In this document: one piece after another, positions 1 through 13,572 of the stretch
How positions within the stretch are numbered: the stretch's first letter is position 1
How the letters are laid out: every line of letters begins with the position of its first letter
From: Microlunatus capsulatus
GTDB lineage: Bacteria; Actinomycetota; Actinomycetes; Propionibacteriales; Propionibacteriaceae
Assembly (NCBI RefSeq): GCF_017876495.1
Contig: NZ_JAGIOB010000001.1
Span: forward strand, 3,968,001-4,032,000
Length of the DNA stretch: 64,000 nt
Direction of reading: 5' to 3'
Notes under the pieces: generated by a model
The model's input: the letters and a program-made list of their open reading frames with translations, nothing else
Database searches by the model: none
Told to the model about the DNA's origin: nothing
Translations under genes and position numbers: made by a program

Positions 1-38
1 GGCGCACCCGGAGGCCTGCGCACAGGAGCCCGGCCGCC

Positions 39-44
39 TACGAT
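39..44 (+). promoter_or_regulatory. -10-like box upstream of the GAF-ANTAR gene
   Basis: TACGAT matches the TANNNT form seen before many genes here. It would place transcription start near 51 and leave a 5' leader of about 78 nt before the ATG at 129, which has its own GGGGGAG ribosome site. No -35 match is obvious. Confidence 0.4.
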
Positions 45-128
45 CGGGCGCACGGCGGCCCCGTCCGGGCCGCCGGTGACCCGGCGGAGCCGTCGGGAGC
101 AGCGCACGCAGTCTTCTCGGGGGAGTGG

Positions 129-1013
129 ATGCACGTGTTCGACAAGGGTGCCGAGGGAGAGCGCGGCCCGACGGCGGCGTCGGCCCTCGACGAGGACGCC
201 GCCGCGCCGGGGTCGCCCGTGCCGCCCTCGCCCGAGCGGCTGGCCGGGGTGCTGGGCATGCTCGGGCTGGCCGAGCCGACGCTGTCCGGGGTGCTCGAGC
301 ACCTGGTCGGTCGGGCCAGGGACCTGGTCCCGCAGGCCGACGGGGTCGTGCTCGTGGTGGCCCGCCCCCACGGCGGCCGCGAGCAGGCGGTCGTCGGCCC
401 CGGTGCGGACGCGGTGGAGCGGCTGCAGCGCGACCTGGCCGAGGGGCCCGCACCGGACGCCGTCACGAGCGGGCGGGTGGTGCTGAGCGCCGACCTGGCG
501 GCCGAGCCCCGCTGGCCGGGGCTGGCCGCCCGGGTGGGGGCGACCGGGGTCCGCAGCGCCCTCTGCGTCCCGCTGGGGGTGCCGGGCGAGGTGCTCGGCC
601 ACGTCGGCGTCTACGCCGCCGGCCCCGCGGCCTTCGGCGACCGCGAGCGGCACCTGGCCGCGCGCTGGGCCGCCACGGCCGCCCGGGCCTGCGCCGAGGC
701 CCTGGGCGCGGACGAGGAGCGCCGGGCGGGCCGGGCCCGGCTGGCCGGGGCCGACCGCGCCGCGCTGGACCGGGCCGTCGCCGTGCTCGTGGACGGGCAG
801 GGGGTCGGGCCGGAGGAGGCGCTGGCGGTGCTGTCGCTGATGGCCCGCACCGAGCAGCGCGACCTCGCGGCGGTGGCCCGGGCCGTCGTCGACGCGCCGG
901 CGGACGACGCCGGCCCCGGCGGTGCGGCGGCTGAGCCGGGGGACCGTCGGCCCGACGTACTAGCGTGGGCGCTGACAGCTCGGGGAGAGCCGTCCAGGCG
1001 AGGAGCAACGTGA
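129..1013 (+). CDS. GAF-ANTAR domain protein, putative RNA-binding antiterminator
   Basis: The protein has 294 residues. After a disordered acidic start, roughly residues 35-190 look like a GAF sensor domain. Residues about 215-265 contain ALDRAVAVLVDGQ and a following helix typical of ANTAR domains, which in characterised proteins bind paired RNA hairpins to prevent termination. The last 30 residues are low complexity. The ATG follows GGGGGAG at good spacing. The stop overlaps the next start (TGATG), so the two genes are probably co-translated. The ligand of the GAF domain cannot be read from sequence. The ANTAR call rests on pattern and position, since the motif is weakly conserved. Confidence 0.75.
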   Translation: MHVFDKGAEGERGPTAASALDEDAAAPGSPVPPSPERLAGVLGMLGLAEPTLSGVLEHLVGRARDLVPQADGVVLVVARPHGGREQAVVGPGADAVERLQRDLAEGPAPDAVTSGRVVLSADLAAEPRWPGLAARVGATGVRSALCVPLGVPGEVLGHVGVYAAGPAAFGDRERHLAARWAATAARACAEALGADEERRAGRARLAGADRAALDRAVAVLVDGQGVGPEEALAVLSLMARTEQRDLAAVARAVVDAPADDAGPGGAAAEPGDRRPDVLAWALTARGEPSRRGAT

Positions 1014-1651
1014 TGGTGGTCGAGGCCGTGCAGACGTACGTCAACCTGGTGAACGGGGTGTCCCGCGCCACCCGCGAGCGCGCCCGTGCCGCCGCTCGCG
1101 GGCTGCTGGCCCAGGCCGGGCTGGAAGAGGTCGTCGACGACGCCGAGAAGCGGGTCACCAAGCTGACCGACGAGATCCTGGGCGCCAGCCGGGCCAACCG
1201 CGAGCTCCTGGAGAACCTCGTCGCCGCCGAGGTGACCAAGGTCGCCAGCCGGCTCGGCTTCGTCCGCTCCGAGGACCTGGACGAGGTGCGCGAGGAGATC
1301 GCCGAGCTGCGCGCGCAGCTGGCCCGGGACAAGGCGGCGACCACCGGTGCCCCGCGGGCCCGCAACGCCACCGCCCGCAAGGCCGCCGCCGCGGCCGCCC
1401 CGGAGCCCACGACGCCGCGCCCCGCCGCGAAGAAGACGGCGGCCGCGAAGAAGGCGGCCACGGCGAAGAAGACGGCGACGGCGACGAAGGCGGCGACGAC
1501 CGCAGGGGACGCGGCCGGTGCGCCCGCCGCCCGCCGCGCGCCGGGCCCGGGGCGGGCCACCAGCACCCGGCCGGGCGCCGCCCAGCGGCTGGCCGAGGAG
1601 GCCGGCACCCCGACCGGGGTCCCCGACCCCGACGCGGACGCCGGCGCGTGA
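1013..1651 (+). CDS. Phasin-like coiled-coil protein with basic Ala/Lys tail
   Basis: About 212 residues. The first 110 form long amphipathic helices (SRATRERARAAARGLL, EDLDEVREEIAELRAQL) like polyhydroxyalkanoate granule-associated or phasin-like proteins of actinomycetes. The remainder is Ala/Lys/Thr/Pro rich with AAKK repeats resembling histone H1 tails, so DNA or granule association is possible. I chose the ATG at 1013 because AGGAG at 1001-1005 lies 7 nt upstream; a GTG at 1010 has only 4 nt. The start overlaps the preceding stop and the stop overlaps the next GTG. The function is not proven by sequence. Confidence 0.7.
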   Translation: MVVEAVQTYVNLVNGVSRATRERARAAARGLLAQAGLEEVVDDAEKRVTKLTDEILGASRANRELLENLVAAEVTKVASRLGFVRSEDLDEVREEIAELRAQLARDKAATTGAPRARNATARKAAAAAAPEPTTPRPAAKKTAAAKKAATAKKTATATKAATTAGDAAGAPAARRAPGPGRATSTRPGAAQRLAEEAGTPTGVPDPDADAGA

Positions 1652-1833
1652 GCCAGCCGACCCCGCCCGACGCGGCCCCGGCCCCGCCGGCCGTCGACCA
1701 CCCCGCCGTCGCCGAGGCGCTGGCCCTGGTCGCCGACCTGGACGCGCAGCCCCTGGAGCTGCACCACGAGCGGCTGAGCCGGGTCCACGAGGTGCTGCAC
1801 GGCGTGCTGCACCCCGCCATCCCCGCGCGCTGA
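1648..1833 (+). CDS. Small conserved hypothetical protein
   Basis: A 61-residue protein whose GTG overlaps the preceding stop and which ends 3 bp before tlyA, so it sits inside a tight operon. A Pro/Ala-rich start is followed by one amphipathic helix with HHERLSRVHEVLHGVL. There is no signal peptide, membrane segment or cysteine. Its position just before tlyA is all that supports a role, and no function is assigned. Confidence 0.65.
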   Translation: MSQPTPPDAAPAPPAVDHPAVAEALALVADLDAQPLELHHERLSRVHEVLHGVLHPAIPAR

Positions 1834-1836
1834 GCG

Positions 1837-2613
1837 GTGGCCGACCGGCTCGACCGGCTGCTGGTGGCCCGCGGCCTCGCCCGCTCCCGCAGCCAGGCGG
1901 CGGCGATGGTGCTCGCCGGTGACGTGCGGGTCGACGGCGCCGTGGTCACCAAGCCGTCCGCCGTCGTCCGCGCCGACGCCGACCTCGGCGCTGACGCCGA
2001 CCCCTACGTCTCGCGTGCCGCGCACAAGCTGCTGGGGGCCCTCGACGACCTCGGCCTGGCCGTCGGCGGCCGGGCGCTCGACGCCGGGTCCTCCACCGGC
2101 GGCTTCACCCAGGTCCTGCTGGAGCGCGGCTGCGCGCCCGTCTACGCCGTCGACGTCGGCACCGACCAGCTGGTGCCCGCGCTCCGCGCCGACCCCCGGG
2201 TGGTGGTCCGCGAGCGGACCAACCTGCGCGACCTCGGCCTCGGACACCTGGACGGGGAGCCCGTGGACCTCGTCGTCGCCGACGTCAGCTTCATCTCCCT
2301 GACGCTGCTCGTCGCGCCGCTGGCCGCGGTCACCCGTCCCGGGGGACGGATGCTCCTGATGGTCAAGCCGCAGTTCGAGGTGGGCCGCGAGCGGCTGGGC
2401 AGCGGCGGGGTGGTCCGCGAGCCCGCCCTGCACCGCGAGGCCGTGCAGACGGTGCTCGCCGCCGCCGCCGGCCAGGGCTGGCACGCCCACGCCGTCCGGC
2501 CCAGCCGGCTGCCCGGCCCGGCCGGCAACCGCGAGTTCTTCGTGCTGCTGGCCCGCGCGGCACCGGCCCGGCCGGTCGACGTCGCCGCCGGCACCGCCGC
2601 CGCGCCCGGCTGA
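1837..2613 (+). CDS. tlyA: TlyA family rRNA 2'-O-methyltransferase
   Basis: 258 residues. An N-terminal S4 RNA-binding domain (RLDRLLVARGLARSRSQA, about residues 3-60) is followed by an FtsJ-like Rossmann methyltransferase domain with ALDAGSSTGGFTQVLLERG, the SAM-binding loop, and VDLVVADVSFISL. In mycobacteria TlyA 2'-O-methylates cytidines of 16S and 23S rRNA and its loss gives capreomycin resistance. The length matches the family. GTG start, 3 bp after the preceding stop. The next genes, nadK and recN, reproduce the order Rv1694-Rv1696 of M. tuberculosis. Confidence 0.93.
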   Translation: MADRLDRLLVARGLARSRSQAAAMVLAGDVRVDGAVVTKPSAVVRADADLGADADPYVSRAAHKLLGALDDLGLAVGGRALDAGSSTGGFTQVLLERGCAPVYAVDVGTDQLVPALRADPRVVVRERTNLRDLGLGHLDGEPVDLVVADVSFISLTLLVAPLAAVTRPGGRMLLMVKPQFEVGRERLGSGGVVREPALHREAVQTVLAAAAGQGWHAHAVRPSRLPGPAGNREFFVLLARAAPARPVDVAAGTAAAPG

Positions 2614-2648
2614 GCGGTCGCCGCGGCCGATCTGTCGGACCCGCCACT

Positions 2649-2654
2649 TATGCT
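2649..2654 (+). promoter_or_regulatory. -10 box for leaderless nadK
   Basis: TATGCT, followed by 7 nt and then the GTG at 2662. This spacing places transcription start on or next to the start codon. No ribosome site is seen before the GTG. Confidence 0.6.
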
Positions 2655-2661
2655 CGACCCC

Positions 2662-3666
2662 GTGACCGAGGCCAGCGACGCGACCCGGGCCGACGGGCCA
2701 CCCGCCGGCGGCGCCACGCGTCGGGTGGGCGTGCTGACCCACATGGGCCGGCCCGCCGCGATCGACGCGGCGACGCGGCTCATCGAGGGCCTCTACTCCC
2801 ACGGCATCGTCTCGGCCCTGCCCGAGGACGACCTGGACCAGATCGACCCCCGGCTGGCCGACGCCGTCACGGTGCTGACCAAGCCGGTCGCGGCCGACTC
2901 CGGCGTCGAGCTCCTCGTGGTGCTCGGCGGCGACGGCACGATCCTGCGGGGCGCCGAGTGGGTGCTCACCTCCGACCTGCCGCTGCTGGGGGTCAACCTC
3001 GGCCACGTCGGGTTCCTCGCCGAGGCCGAGTCGTCGGAGATCGACAGCGTCGTGGAGCGGATCGTCGAGCACTCCTGGACGGTCGAGGTCCGCTCGACGG
3101 TCCAGGTCACCCTGCGCGAGTGCACGTCCGGCGAGGTCGTCTGGACCTCCTACGCCATCAACGAGGTCTCGATCGAGAAGGCGGCGCGCGAGCGGATGCT
3201 CGAGGTCGTCGTCGAGGTCGACGGCCGGCCGCTCTCGCGGTGGGCCTGCGACGGCGTGCTGCTGGCCACCCCCACCGGCTCGACGGCCTACGCGTTCTCC
3301 GCCGGCGGCCCGGTGATCTGGCCCGGCGTCGACGCCCTGCTGATGGTCCCGCTCAGCGCCCACGCGCTCTTCGCCCGGCCGCTCGTGCTGGGCCCGACGT
3401 CCACGGTGGTCATCGAGCTCATCGAGGCCTCGTCCACGTTCGGGGTGGTGTGGTGCGACGGGCGGCGCTCGGCCGAGCTGCGCAGCGGGATGGAGATCGA
3501 GGTCCGCCAGGGGCCGCACAAGCTGCGGCTCGCGCGGCTCTCGGAGGCCCCGTTCACCGACCGGCTGGTCAACAAGTTCGGCCTGCGGGTCGAGGGCTGG
3601 CGCGGGGCCGCGGAGTCCGAGCGCGAGTCGGTGCTGCAGCCCCGCCGCGCCTGGTCCAGCCCGTGA
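2662..3666 (+). CDS. nadK: NAD kinase
   Basis: About 334 residues. The enzyme phosphorylates NAD to NADP in the cytoplasm. VVLGGDGTILRGAE carries the diagnostic GGDGT motif, and LATPTGSTAYAFSAGGP is the second conserved nucleotide-binding block. An in-frame ATG at 2650 lies inside the TATGCT -10 box, so I prefer the GTG at 2662 as a leaderless start. The stop overlaps recN (GTGA). The C-terminal 20 residues after the kinase core are not conserved in appearance. Confidence 0.93.
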   Translation: MTEASDATRADGPPAGGATRRVGVLTHMGRPAAIDAATRLIEGLYSHGIVSALPEDDLDQIDPRLADAVTVLTKPVAADSGVELLVVLGGDGTILRGAEWVLTSDLPLLGVNLGHVGFLAEAESSEIDSVVERIVEHSWTVEVRSTVQVTLRECTSGEVVWTSYAINEVSIEKAARERMLEVVVEVDGRPLSRWACDGVLLATPTGSTAYAFSAGGPVIWPGVDALLMVPLSAHALFARPLVLGPTSTVVIELIEASSTFGVVWCDGRRSAELRSGMEIEVRQGPHKLRLARLSEAPFTDRLVNKFGLRVEGWRGAAESERESVLQPRRAWSSP

Positions 3667-5360
3667 TCGAGGAGCTGCGGATCACCGACCTCGGCGTGAT
3701 CAGCGACGCGACGATCGCCCTGCACCCCGGCTTCACCGTGGTGACGGGGGAGACCGGCGCCGGCAAGACCATGGTCGTGACGGGCATCGGGCTGCTGCTG
3801 GGCGAGCGGGCCGACCCGCGGGCGGTCCGCAACGGCGCCGAGCGGGCCCGGGTCGAGGGCCGCTTCCGCGGCGTCGATCCCGCGGTCGCCGCCCGGGTCG
3901 AGGAGGCCGGTGGCGAGCTCGACGACGGCGCCAGCGGCCCCGAGCTGCTCGTGGCCCGGCACCTGACGGCGGCCGGCCGGTCGCGGGCCTACCTGGGCGG
4001 CTCCGGCGTGCCGGCCGCGGTCTGCGCCGACGTCACCTCCCGCCTCATCACCATCCACGGCCAGTCCGAGCAGGTCCGGCTGGCCGCGCCCGAGCGCCAG
4101 CGCGAGATCCTCGACCGCTTCGCCGGGCCGCCGCTCGCGGCCCTGCTGGGGGAGTACCGGAGCCGGTTCGTCGAGCGGCGGGCCGCGCTGGCCGAGCTCA
4201 CCGAGCTGCGCGAGCAGGCCCAGGCCCGCGCCCGCGAGGCCGACCTGCTCACCTTCGGGCTCATCGAGATCGAGAAGGTGGCGCCGCAGCCGGGGGAGGA
4301 CGTCGCCCTGGCCGCCGAGGCCGAGCGCCTGCAGTCCGCCGACGACCTCCGGCTGGTGGCCACCACCGCGCTGGGCGCCCTGGCCGGCGGGGACGACGAG
4401 GCCGGCGGGGCGATGACCGAGGTCGGCGTGGCCCGCAAGGCCCTCGACGGCCAGTCCGACGTCGAGGTCGCCGCCCTGGCCGCCCGGCTGGCCGAGGTGA
4501 GCTACGCGCTCGGCGACGTGGCCGCCGACCTGGCCCGCTACCTGGACCGGCTGGACGCCGAGCCCGGCCGGCTGGAGTGGATCGCCGGCCGCCGCTCGGC
4601 CCTGCAGAACCTCACCCGCAAGTACGGCGCCACCGTCGACGAGGTGATCGCCTGGTCCGCCGACGCGGCGGCCCGGCTGTCCACGCTCGACTCCTCTGAC
4701 GACCGGATCGCCGCGCTCACCGAGCGGCTCGCCGTGCTCGACGCCGAGCTGGCCGGCCTCGCGGGGCAGGTCACCGGGGCGCGGACCCGGGCGGCCGCGG
4801 CGTTCAGCGAGCGGGTGCTCGCCGAGCTCGCCGCGCTGGCCATGCCGCACGCCCGGCTGCTGTTCGACCTCACCCCGGCCGAGCTGGGCCCGCACGGCGC
4901 CGACCACGTCGAGCTGCTGTTCAGCGCCAACCCCGGCAGCGAGCCCCGCAGCCTGGCCAAGGTCGCCTCCGGCGGCGAGCTGTCGCGGGTCCGGCTGGGC
5001 CTGGAGGTCGTGCTGGCGGCCGACGCGCAGCACCAGACGCTCGTCTTCGACGAGGTCGACGCCGGCGTCGGCGGGCGGGTCGCCGTCGAGATCGGGCGAC
5101 GGCTGGCCGCGCTGGCCCGGCACGCCCAGGTCGTCGTGGTCACCCACCTGGCGCAGGTGGCCGCGTTCGCCGACCAGCACTACGTCGTCGTCAAGTCCGA
5201 CGACGGCCAGGTCACCACCAGCGGGGTGCTGCCCGTCGCCGAGGAGGAGCGGGCCGCCGAGCTGGCCCGGATGATGGCCGGGCTGGAGACGACCGACTCC
5301 GCGCTGGCGCACGCCGGCGAGCTCGTGGAGCTGGCCGCGGCCTCCCGGCGACCCGTCTGA
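3663..5360 (+). CDS. recN: DNA repair ATPase RecN
   Basis: 565 residues, normal for RecN, an SMC-like protein acting in double-strand break repair. The N terminus has the Walker A loop GETGAGKT. The middle is a long Ala/Glu/Arg-rich coiled coil. Near the C terminus are the ABC signature SGGELSRVRLGLE and the Walker B TLVFDEVDAGVGG. The GTG overlaps the nadK stop, so the two genes are probably translationally coupled as in other actinomycetes. Confidence 0.95.
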   Translation: MIEELRITDLGVISDATIALHPGFTVVTGETGAGKTMVVTGIGLLLGERADPRAVRNGAERARVEGRFRGVDPAVAARVEEAGGELDDGASGPELLVARHLTAAGRSRAYLGGSGVPAAVCADVTSRLITIHGQSEQVRLAAPERQREILDRFAGPPLAALLGEYRSRFVERRAALAELTELREQAQARAREADLLTFGLIEIEKVAPQPGEDVALAAEAERLQSADDLRLVATTALGALAGGDDEAGGAMTEVGVARKALDGQSDVEVAALAARLAEVSYALGDVAADLARYLDRLDAEPGRLEWIAGRRSALQNLTRKYGATVDEVIAWSADAAARLSTLDSSDDRIAALTERLAVLDAELAGLAGQVTGARTRAAAAFSERVLAELAALAMPHARLLFDLTPAELGPHGADHVELLFSANPGSEPRSLAKVASGGELSRVRLGLEVVLAADAQHQTLVFDEVDAGVGGRVAVEIGRRLAALARHAQVVVVTHLAQVAAFADQHYVVVKSDDGQVTTSGVLPVAEEERAAELARMMAGLETTDSALAHAGELVELAAASRRPV

Positions 5361-5448
5361 GCCGCCACCCGGGGGTCGGCGCGAGGTCCCGGCGGGCCGC
5401 GTCGCAGGACGGGTCGGGCGGTCGCTGCGTGCGAGGATTGGGCCCGAC

Positions 5449-6630
5449 ATGAGACTCCCCGCACCGCTCCGCCGACGTGGCGCCCCCGCCGAGATCGGCG
5501 GGGTCGTGCGGCTGGACCGGCGCACCAAGAACCTCACCAAGCGGCTCCAGCCGGGCGAGATCGCGGTCATCCACCACAGCGACCTGGACCGGGTCAGCGC
5601 CGAGGCGCTGGTCGCGGCAGGGGTGAGCGCCGTCGTCAACGCCGTGCCCTCGGTGTCGGGCCGCTACCCCAACCTCGGTCCGGGGATCCTGCTGGAGGCC
5701 GGCATCACCCTGGTCGACGACGCGGGCGAGGACGTCTTCACCGCGGTCCGCGAGGGCGACCGGATCACCCTCGACGCCGGGCTGCTGCTCGACCCGGAGG
5801 GCGCGGTCGTCGCCGAGGGCACGCTGATGACCACCGACCTGCTGGAGTCCCGGCTGCAGGTCGCCCGCGAGGGCCTCTCGGACCAGATCGACGCCTTCAC
5901 CGAGAACACCATGCGCTACCTCCGCGAGGAGAAGGAGCTGCTGCTCGAGGGCATCGGCGTGCCCGAGATCCGCACCCAGATCGACGGCCGGCACGTGCTG
6001 ATCGTCGTCCGCGGCTACGACTACCGCAGCGACCTCGACGCCCTGCGGCCCTACATCTCGGAGTACAAGCCGCTGCTGATGGGCGTCGACGGCGGCGCCG
6101 ACGCGCTCGTCGAGGCCGGCTACAAGCCGGACATGATCATCGGCGACATGGACTCCTGCTCCGACGCGACCCTGCGCTGCGGGGCCGAGATCATCGTCCA
6201 CGCCTACCGCGACGGCCGTGCGCCCGGCGTCGAGCGGGTGCACGACCTCGGGCTGGAGGCCGTCGTCTTCCCGGCGCTCGGCACCAGCGAGGACGCCGCG
6301 ATGCTGCTCGCCGACACCAAGGGCGCCCGCCTGCTGGTGGCCGTGGGCACCCACGCCTCGCTCGTGGAGTTCCTCGACAAGGGCCGCTCGGGGATGGCGT
6401 CGACCTTCCTGACCAGGCTGCGGGTCGGCCCCAAGCTCGTGGACGCCAAGGGCGTCTCGCGGATCTACCGCAGCCAGATCCGCGGCTGGCACCTCGTGCT
6501 CCTGGTGCTGGCCGGCCTGCTGGCGCTGGTCACCGCGCTGTCGTTCACCGACGTCGGCCTGGCCGTCGGCAGCGTGATCGTGGCCCGGCTGCGCGACCTG
6601 GTCTACTTCGTGAAGGAACTGCTCACGTGA
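5449..6630 (+). CDS. steA: SteA-like cytokinetic ring protein (thiamin pyrophosphokinase-like fold)
   Basis: 393 residues, homologous by pattern to Rv1697 and corynebacterial SteA. The central part (about residues 180-330) resembles the thiamin pyrophosphokinase catalytic fold ([25 protein letters not shown]), but the family acts with SteB in cell division rather than in thiamine metabolism. Residues about 345-365 form one membrane segment ([16 protein letters not shown]). The stop overlaps the steB start by 4 nt. The ATG lacks a strong ribosome site. The function is taken from the family, not demonstrated here. Confidence 0.88.
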   Translation: MRLPAPLRRRGAPAEIGGVVRLDRRTKNLTKRLQPGEIAVIHHSDLDRVSAEALVAAGVSAVVNAVPSVSGRYPNLGPGILLEAGITLVDDAGEDVFTAVREGDRITLDAGLLLDPEGAVVAEGTLMTTDLLESRLQVAREGLSDQIDAFTENTMRYLREEKELLLEGIGVPEIRTQIDGRHVLIVVRGYDYRSDLDALRPYISEYKPLLMGVDGGADALVEAGYKPDMIIGDMDSCSDATLRCGAEIIVHAYRDGRAPGVERVHDLGLEAVVFPALGTSEDAAMLLADTKGARLLVAVGTHASLVEFLDKGRSGMASTFLTRLRVGPKLVDAKGVSRIYRSQIRGWHLVLLVLAGLLALVTALSFTDVGLAVGSVIVARLRDLVYFVKELLT

Positions 6631-7553
6631 TCAACTTCCGCTACCACATCGTGTCGCTGATGGCGGTGTTCCTGGCCCTGGCGGTGGGCATCGCCGTTGG
6701 CGTCTCGCTGAGCCCGTCGGTGAGCGCCGGGCTCAACGAGCAGGCCGCCCAGGACCGCAAGCAGGTCACCGCGCTGCGGGGCGAGCTGGACCGGGTGAAC
6801 GCCCTCGACGAGTACCGCGACGCCTGGGCCGGCCGGGCGGGCCAGCAGCTCGCGCTGGGCGCGCTGACCGGCGTCGGCGTCGCCGTGGTCGCCATGCCCG
6901 ACGCCCCCAACCCCGTCGTCCAGGCCCTCACCGACGGCGTCACCGCGGCCGGCGGCACCGTCGTCCGCACGGTGCGCGTCGACCCGGACGTGTTCGACCC
7001 GACCAAGGCCGAGGTGGTCGACGAGGCCGTCGGCGCCTACACCGAGGAGCTGGGGCTGCAGGAGGACATGACGCCGGCGACCAGGTTCGGCCGCGCGCTC
7101 GGCTTCTCCATCGCCGCCCAGGCGCCGCAGGAGCGCGACGAGCTGGCCGTCGGCATCGGCGACGCCCTGCAGGGCGCCGGGCTGGCCACCCTCAGCGAGG
7201 GCTCCAACCGGCGCGCCGAGCTGGTCGTCGTCGTCGCGGCGCCGGCGTCGGACCCCCAGCCCGCCCCGGAGCTGCTGCAGGCGCACGTCCAGGCCGACGT
7301 CGGCCTGCTCTTCCACGCCGCCGGGCTGGTGCTGGCCGGACCCAACAGCGAGAGCATCACCGGCACCGACGTGCTGGCCGCGCGCACCGACGACGACGCC
7401 GCCGACCTGGTCAGCACCGTCGACGTGGCCGACCTGCCGAGCGGGGTGACCACGACCGTGCTGGCCGGCCAGGAGCAGCTGCTGGGCCGCCAGGGCCACT
7501 ACGGCGCGCTGACCCGCGCCGACGCGCCGCTGCCGACCCTGCCGGTGCGCTGA
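6627..7553 (+). CDS. steB: SteB-like membrane protein (Rv1698/MctB family)
   Basis: 308 residues. It starts with [20 protein letters not shown], a single N-terminal transmembrane helix typical of the family. A coiled-coil stretch follows (about 35-65), then a large extracytoplasmic domain. Its homolog in mycobacteria (Rv1698) was described as a channel/copper protein MctB; in corynebacteria the partner of SteA is called SteB. Direct overlap with steA supports a joint envelope or division role. Which of the two published roles applies cannot be decided from sequence. Confidence 0.85.
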   Translation: MINFRYHIVSLMAVFLALAVGIAVGVSLSPSVSAGLNEQAAQDRKQVTALRGELDRVNALDEYRDAWAGRAGQQLALGALTGVGVAVVAMPDAPNPVVQALTDGVTAAGGTVVRTVRVDPDVFDPTKAEVVDEAVGAYTEELGLQEDMTPATRFGRALGFSIAAQAPQERDELAVGIGDALQGAGLATLSEGSNRRAELVVVVAAPASDPQPAPELLQAHVQADVGLLFHAAGLVLAGPNSESITGTDVLAARTDDDAADLVSTVDVADLPSGVTTTVLAGQEQLLGRQGHYGALTRADAPLPTLPVR

Positions 7554-7555
7554 CC

Positions 7556-8428
7556 GTGCCCGCCCGCGCCCTGCTCCCGGCCCTCGCGGCCGCCGGGGCC
7601 GCGGCGGCCGGCGCGACGCTGGCCACCCGCCGGCCGCCCGCCGACGTCGCCGGGCACCGCTGGTGGCGGCCCAACCACGCCGGTGACCCCGTGACGCTGG
7701 CCGAGGGCCCCGTCGCCGTCGCCGCGGTGCTGGCCGGGCTGGCCCTGGCCGCCCCCGGCACCGCCCCCCGGGCCACCGCCGCCGCGGCCCTCGCCGTGCT
7801 CGGCTCCGGGCTGGTCGGCGCCCACGACGACCTGCACGGCTCGGCCCAGGCCCGCGGGTTCCGCGGCCACCTCCGCGCCCTGCGCGCCGGCACCGTGACC
7901 ACCGGGCTGCTCAAGGTCGTCGGGGTCGGGCTCAGCGGCGCCGTCGCCGCGGTGCTGCTGGACGGCGACCCCGGCGCCCGACCGGCGGGCCGGCCCGTGC
8001 CCGGCCGGCTGCTCGACGTCGGCCTCGACACCGCCCTGGTCGCCGGGACCGCGAACCTCGTCAACCTGCTGGACCTGCGGCCGGGCCGGGCCGCCAAGGT
8101 GGTCGCGCTCCTCGGGCTCGGGCTGGCCGCGGGGACCGGCCGGCCGGCCGCCCCCGGGCTGGCCCCGGTGCTGGGGGCCGTCGCCGGCGTGCTGCCAGCC
8201 GACCTCGCGGGCCGCTCGATGCTGGGGGACTGCGGTGCCAACGCGCTCGGCGCCGGGCTGGCCACCGCGGCGGTCGCGACGCTGCCCCGGCCCGCCCGGT
8301 TCGGCGCCCTGCTGGGCGTCGCGGCGCTGAACGCGGCCAGCGAGCGGGTCAGCTTCACCGCCGTCATCGAGGCGACGCCGTGGTTGCGCCGGCTGGACCG
8401 GCTCGGCCGGCCGGCGCCCCGGCCGTGA
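7556..8428 (+). CDS. MraY/WecA-like membrane protein
   Basis: 290 residues with about seven hydrophobic segments. [22 protein letters not shown] and [20 protein letters not shown] resemble the Asp-rich loops of the polyprenyl-phosphate N-acetylhexosamine-1-phosphate transferase superfamily (MraY, WecA). It is shorter than canonical members, so catalytic activity is uncertain. The GTG lies 2 bp after steB and a MurJ-like gene follows 22 bp later, which places it in an envelope-assembly operon. It should be read as a transferase-like protein rather than MraY itself. Confidence 0.7.
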   Translation: MPARALLPALAAAGAAAAGATLATRRPPADVAGHRWWRPNHAGDPVTLAEGPVAVAAVLAGLALAAPGTAPRATAAAALAVLGSGLVGAHDDLHGSAQARGFRGHLRALRAGTVTTGLLKVVGVGLSGAVAAVLLDGDPGARPAGRPVPGRLLDVGLDTALVAGTANLVNLLDLRPGRAAKVVALLGLGLAAGTGRPAAPGLAPVLGAVAGVLPADLAGRSMLGDCGANALGAGLATAAVATLPRPARFGALLGVAALNAASERVSFTAVIEATPWLRRLDRLGRPAPRP

Positions 8429-8450
8429 GCCGGCGCGCGGGCCGCCACCC

Positions 8451-10044
8451 GTGAGGGCCGGCGCCGGCTCGGTCGCCCTCAGCCTGGCCGGCCTCACCCT
8501 GGCCTCGCGGCTGGTCGGGTTCGGCCGCTCGGTGGTGTTCTCCAAGACCGTCGGCGACACCTGCCTCGGCGACGCCTACAACGCGGCCAACACCCTGCCC
8601 AACCTGCTCTTCGAGATCGTCGCCGGCGGCGTGCTGGCCGGGGTGGTCGTGCCCGTCGTCGCCCGGCACGTGGCCGCGGGCCGCGACGCGCACACGGCGC
8701 GGACGGTGTCGGCGCTGGTCACCTGGACCCTGCTGCTGCTCACCCCGGCGGCCCTGGTGGCGCTGCTCGGCGCCCCCCTCTACGCGCGGCTGCTGGCCTC
8801 GCCCGGCTGCCCCGGCAGCGCCGGGACGGTCGCCGCCCTGCTCGTGGTCTTCGCCCCGCAGGTCTGGTTCTACGGGCTCGCCGTGGTCAGCGCGGGGGTG
8901 CTGCAGGCGCACTCCCGGTTCCTGGCCGCGGCGAGCGCCCCGCTGGTCTCGAGCCTCGTCGTCGTCGCGGCCTACCTCACCTTCGCCGCCGTCGCCCCGC
9001 CGCCCGCGCGCGACGACCTCGGCGCCCTGACCACCGCCTCGACCGCCGTCCTGGGCTGGGGGACGACGCTGGGCGTGGTCGCCCTCGCCGCCTGCACCCT
9101 GGTGCCGCTGGCCCGGCTGGGGCTGCGGCTGCGGCCCCGGCTCCGCTTCGCCGACGGCGACCGCGGCGTCATCCTGCGGATCGCGGGCGCCGGCCTGGTC
9201 GGGCTGGTGCTGCAGCAGCTCAGCGTGCTGCTGACCAGCTGGGCGGCGCAGCGCAGCGGGGACCCCGGCGCGCTGACCCGCTACACCTGGGCCGGCGCGC
9301 TCTACCTGCTGCCCTACGCCGTCCTCGTCGCCCCGCTGCTGCAGACGGTGTTCCCGCGCCTCGCGGTGGCCGCGGGGGAGGGCGCCGACGCCGTCCGCCG
9401 GGTGCTCGCCGGCACCGCGCCGTCGGTGGTGGTGCTGGCCTGGGCCGGAGCGGCGCTGCTGGCCGGCACCGCCGTCCCGGTCGCGCGGGTGTTCGTGCTG
9501 GGCCCGGGCTCGGGCCGCACCGAGGCCCTCGCCGCGCCGATCGCCGCCTTCGCCCCCGCCGTCGTCGGCTTCGCCCTGCTGGGCCTGGCCTCGCGCACCC
9601 TGCTGGCCCAGCACCGGGCCCGGGCCGCCGGGTTGGCCACCGGGCTGGCCTGGGGGACCGTCATCGTCGCGGTCGCGGTGGCGCGGCTCGTCGTGCCGGG
9701 CCCCGCCCTGGTGCCTGCGCTGGCGGGCAGCGTCTCGCTGGGGATGGCCGTCGGCGCCGTCGTCGGCTGGGTCGCCCTGCACCGCCGCGGCGTCGGGGTC
9801 GCCCTCGGCCGGCCGCTGCTGGTGGGGCTGGCCGCCGCCGTCGTGGCCGTGCTGGCCTGCTGGTGGCCCGCGTCCCGGCTCGCCGACGCCGGCCTGCTCG
9901 TCGCGCTGCTGGGCGGCGCCGGTGTCGCGCTGCTCGGCGCCGCCGTCTACGCCGGCGTCACCGCCCTGCTCGACCGGTCGCTGCTCACCGGCCTCGGCCG
10001 GCTGCGGGGCCCGGCGGCCGGACCCGTCCCCGAGGAGGTGCCCC

Positions 10045-10058
<14 letters not shown>
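8451..10058 (+). CDS. murJ: MurJ/MviN-like lipid flippase
   Basis: 535 residues with about fourteen predicted membrane helices. The N terminus has ASRLVGFGRSVVFSKTVGDTCLGDAYNAANTLPNLLFEIVAGG, characteristic of the MurJ branch of the MOP exporter superfamily, which moves lipid-linked precursors across the membrane. Whether it is the main lipid II flippase or a paralogue for another glycolipid is open; the gene lacks the large cytoplasmic pseudokinase part seen in mycobacterial MviN. It overlaps the following glycosyltransferase by 14 nt. Confidence 0.85.
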
Positions 10059-13462
<3,404 letters not shown>

Positions 13463-13519
13463 GCCCGGCCCGCTCGGCCCGCTCGCGCCGGGGCACGCCT
13501 GGGCGCTCCGGAGGCCGCC

Positions 13520-13525
13520 TATCGT
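13520..13525 (+). promoter_or_regulatory. -10 box for the TM2 gene
   Basis: TATCGT, about 48 nt before the ATG at 13573, which has its own GGGAG ribosome site. This is a leadered transcript, unlike many others here. Confidence 0.4.
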
Positions 13526-13572
13526 GGGTGTGTCCTCCGGCGGGGAGGGCCGTCCGTCCCCTGGGAGCCCGC

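Noticed and set aside
2650-2652. ATG as the nadK start
   Set aside because: It lies inside the TATGCT -10 box, 12 nt before a GTG with leaderless spacing.
463-3519. Open frame of about 1000 codons on the minus strand opposite the phasin-like, tlyA and nadK genes
   Set aside because: Low-complexity Arg/Gly/Ala/Asp composition with no domain; it is the mirror of real genes in GC-rich DNA.
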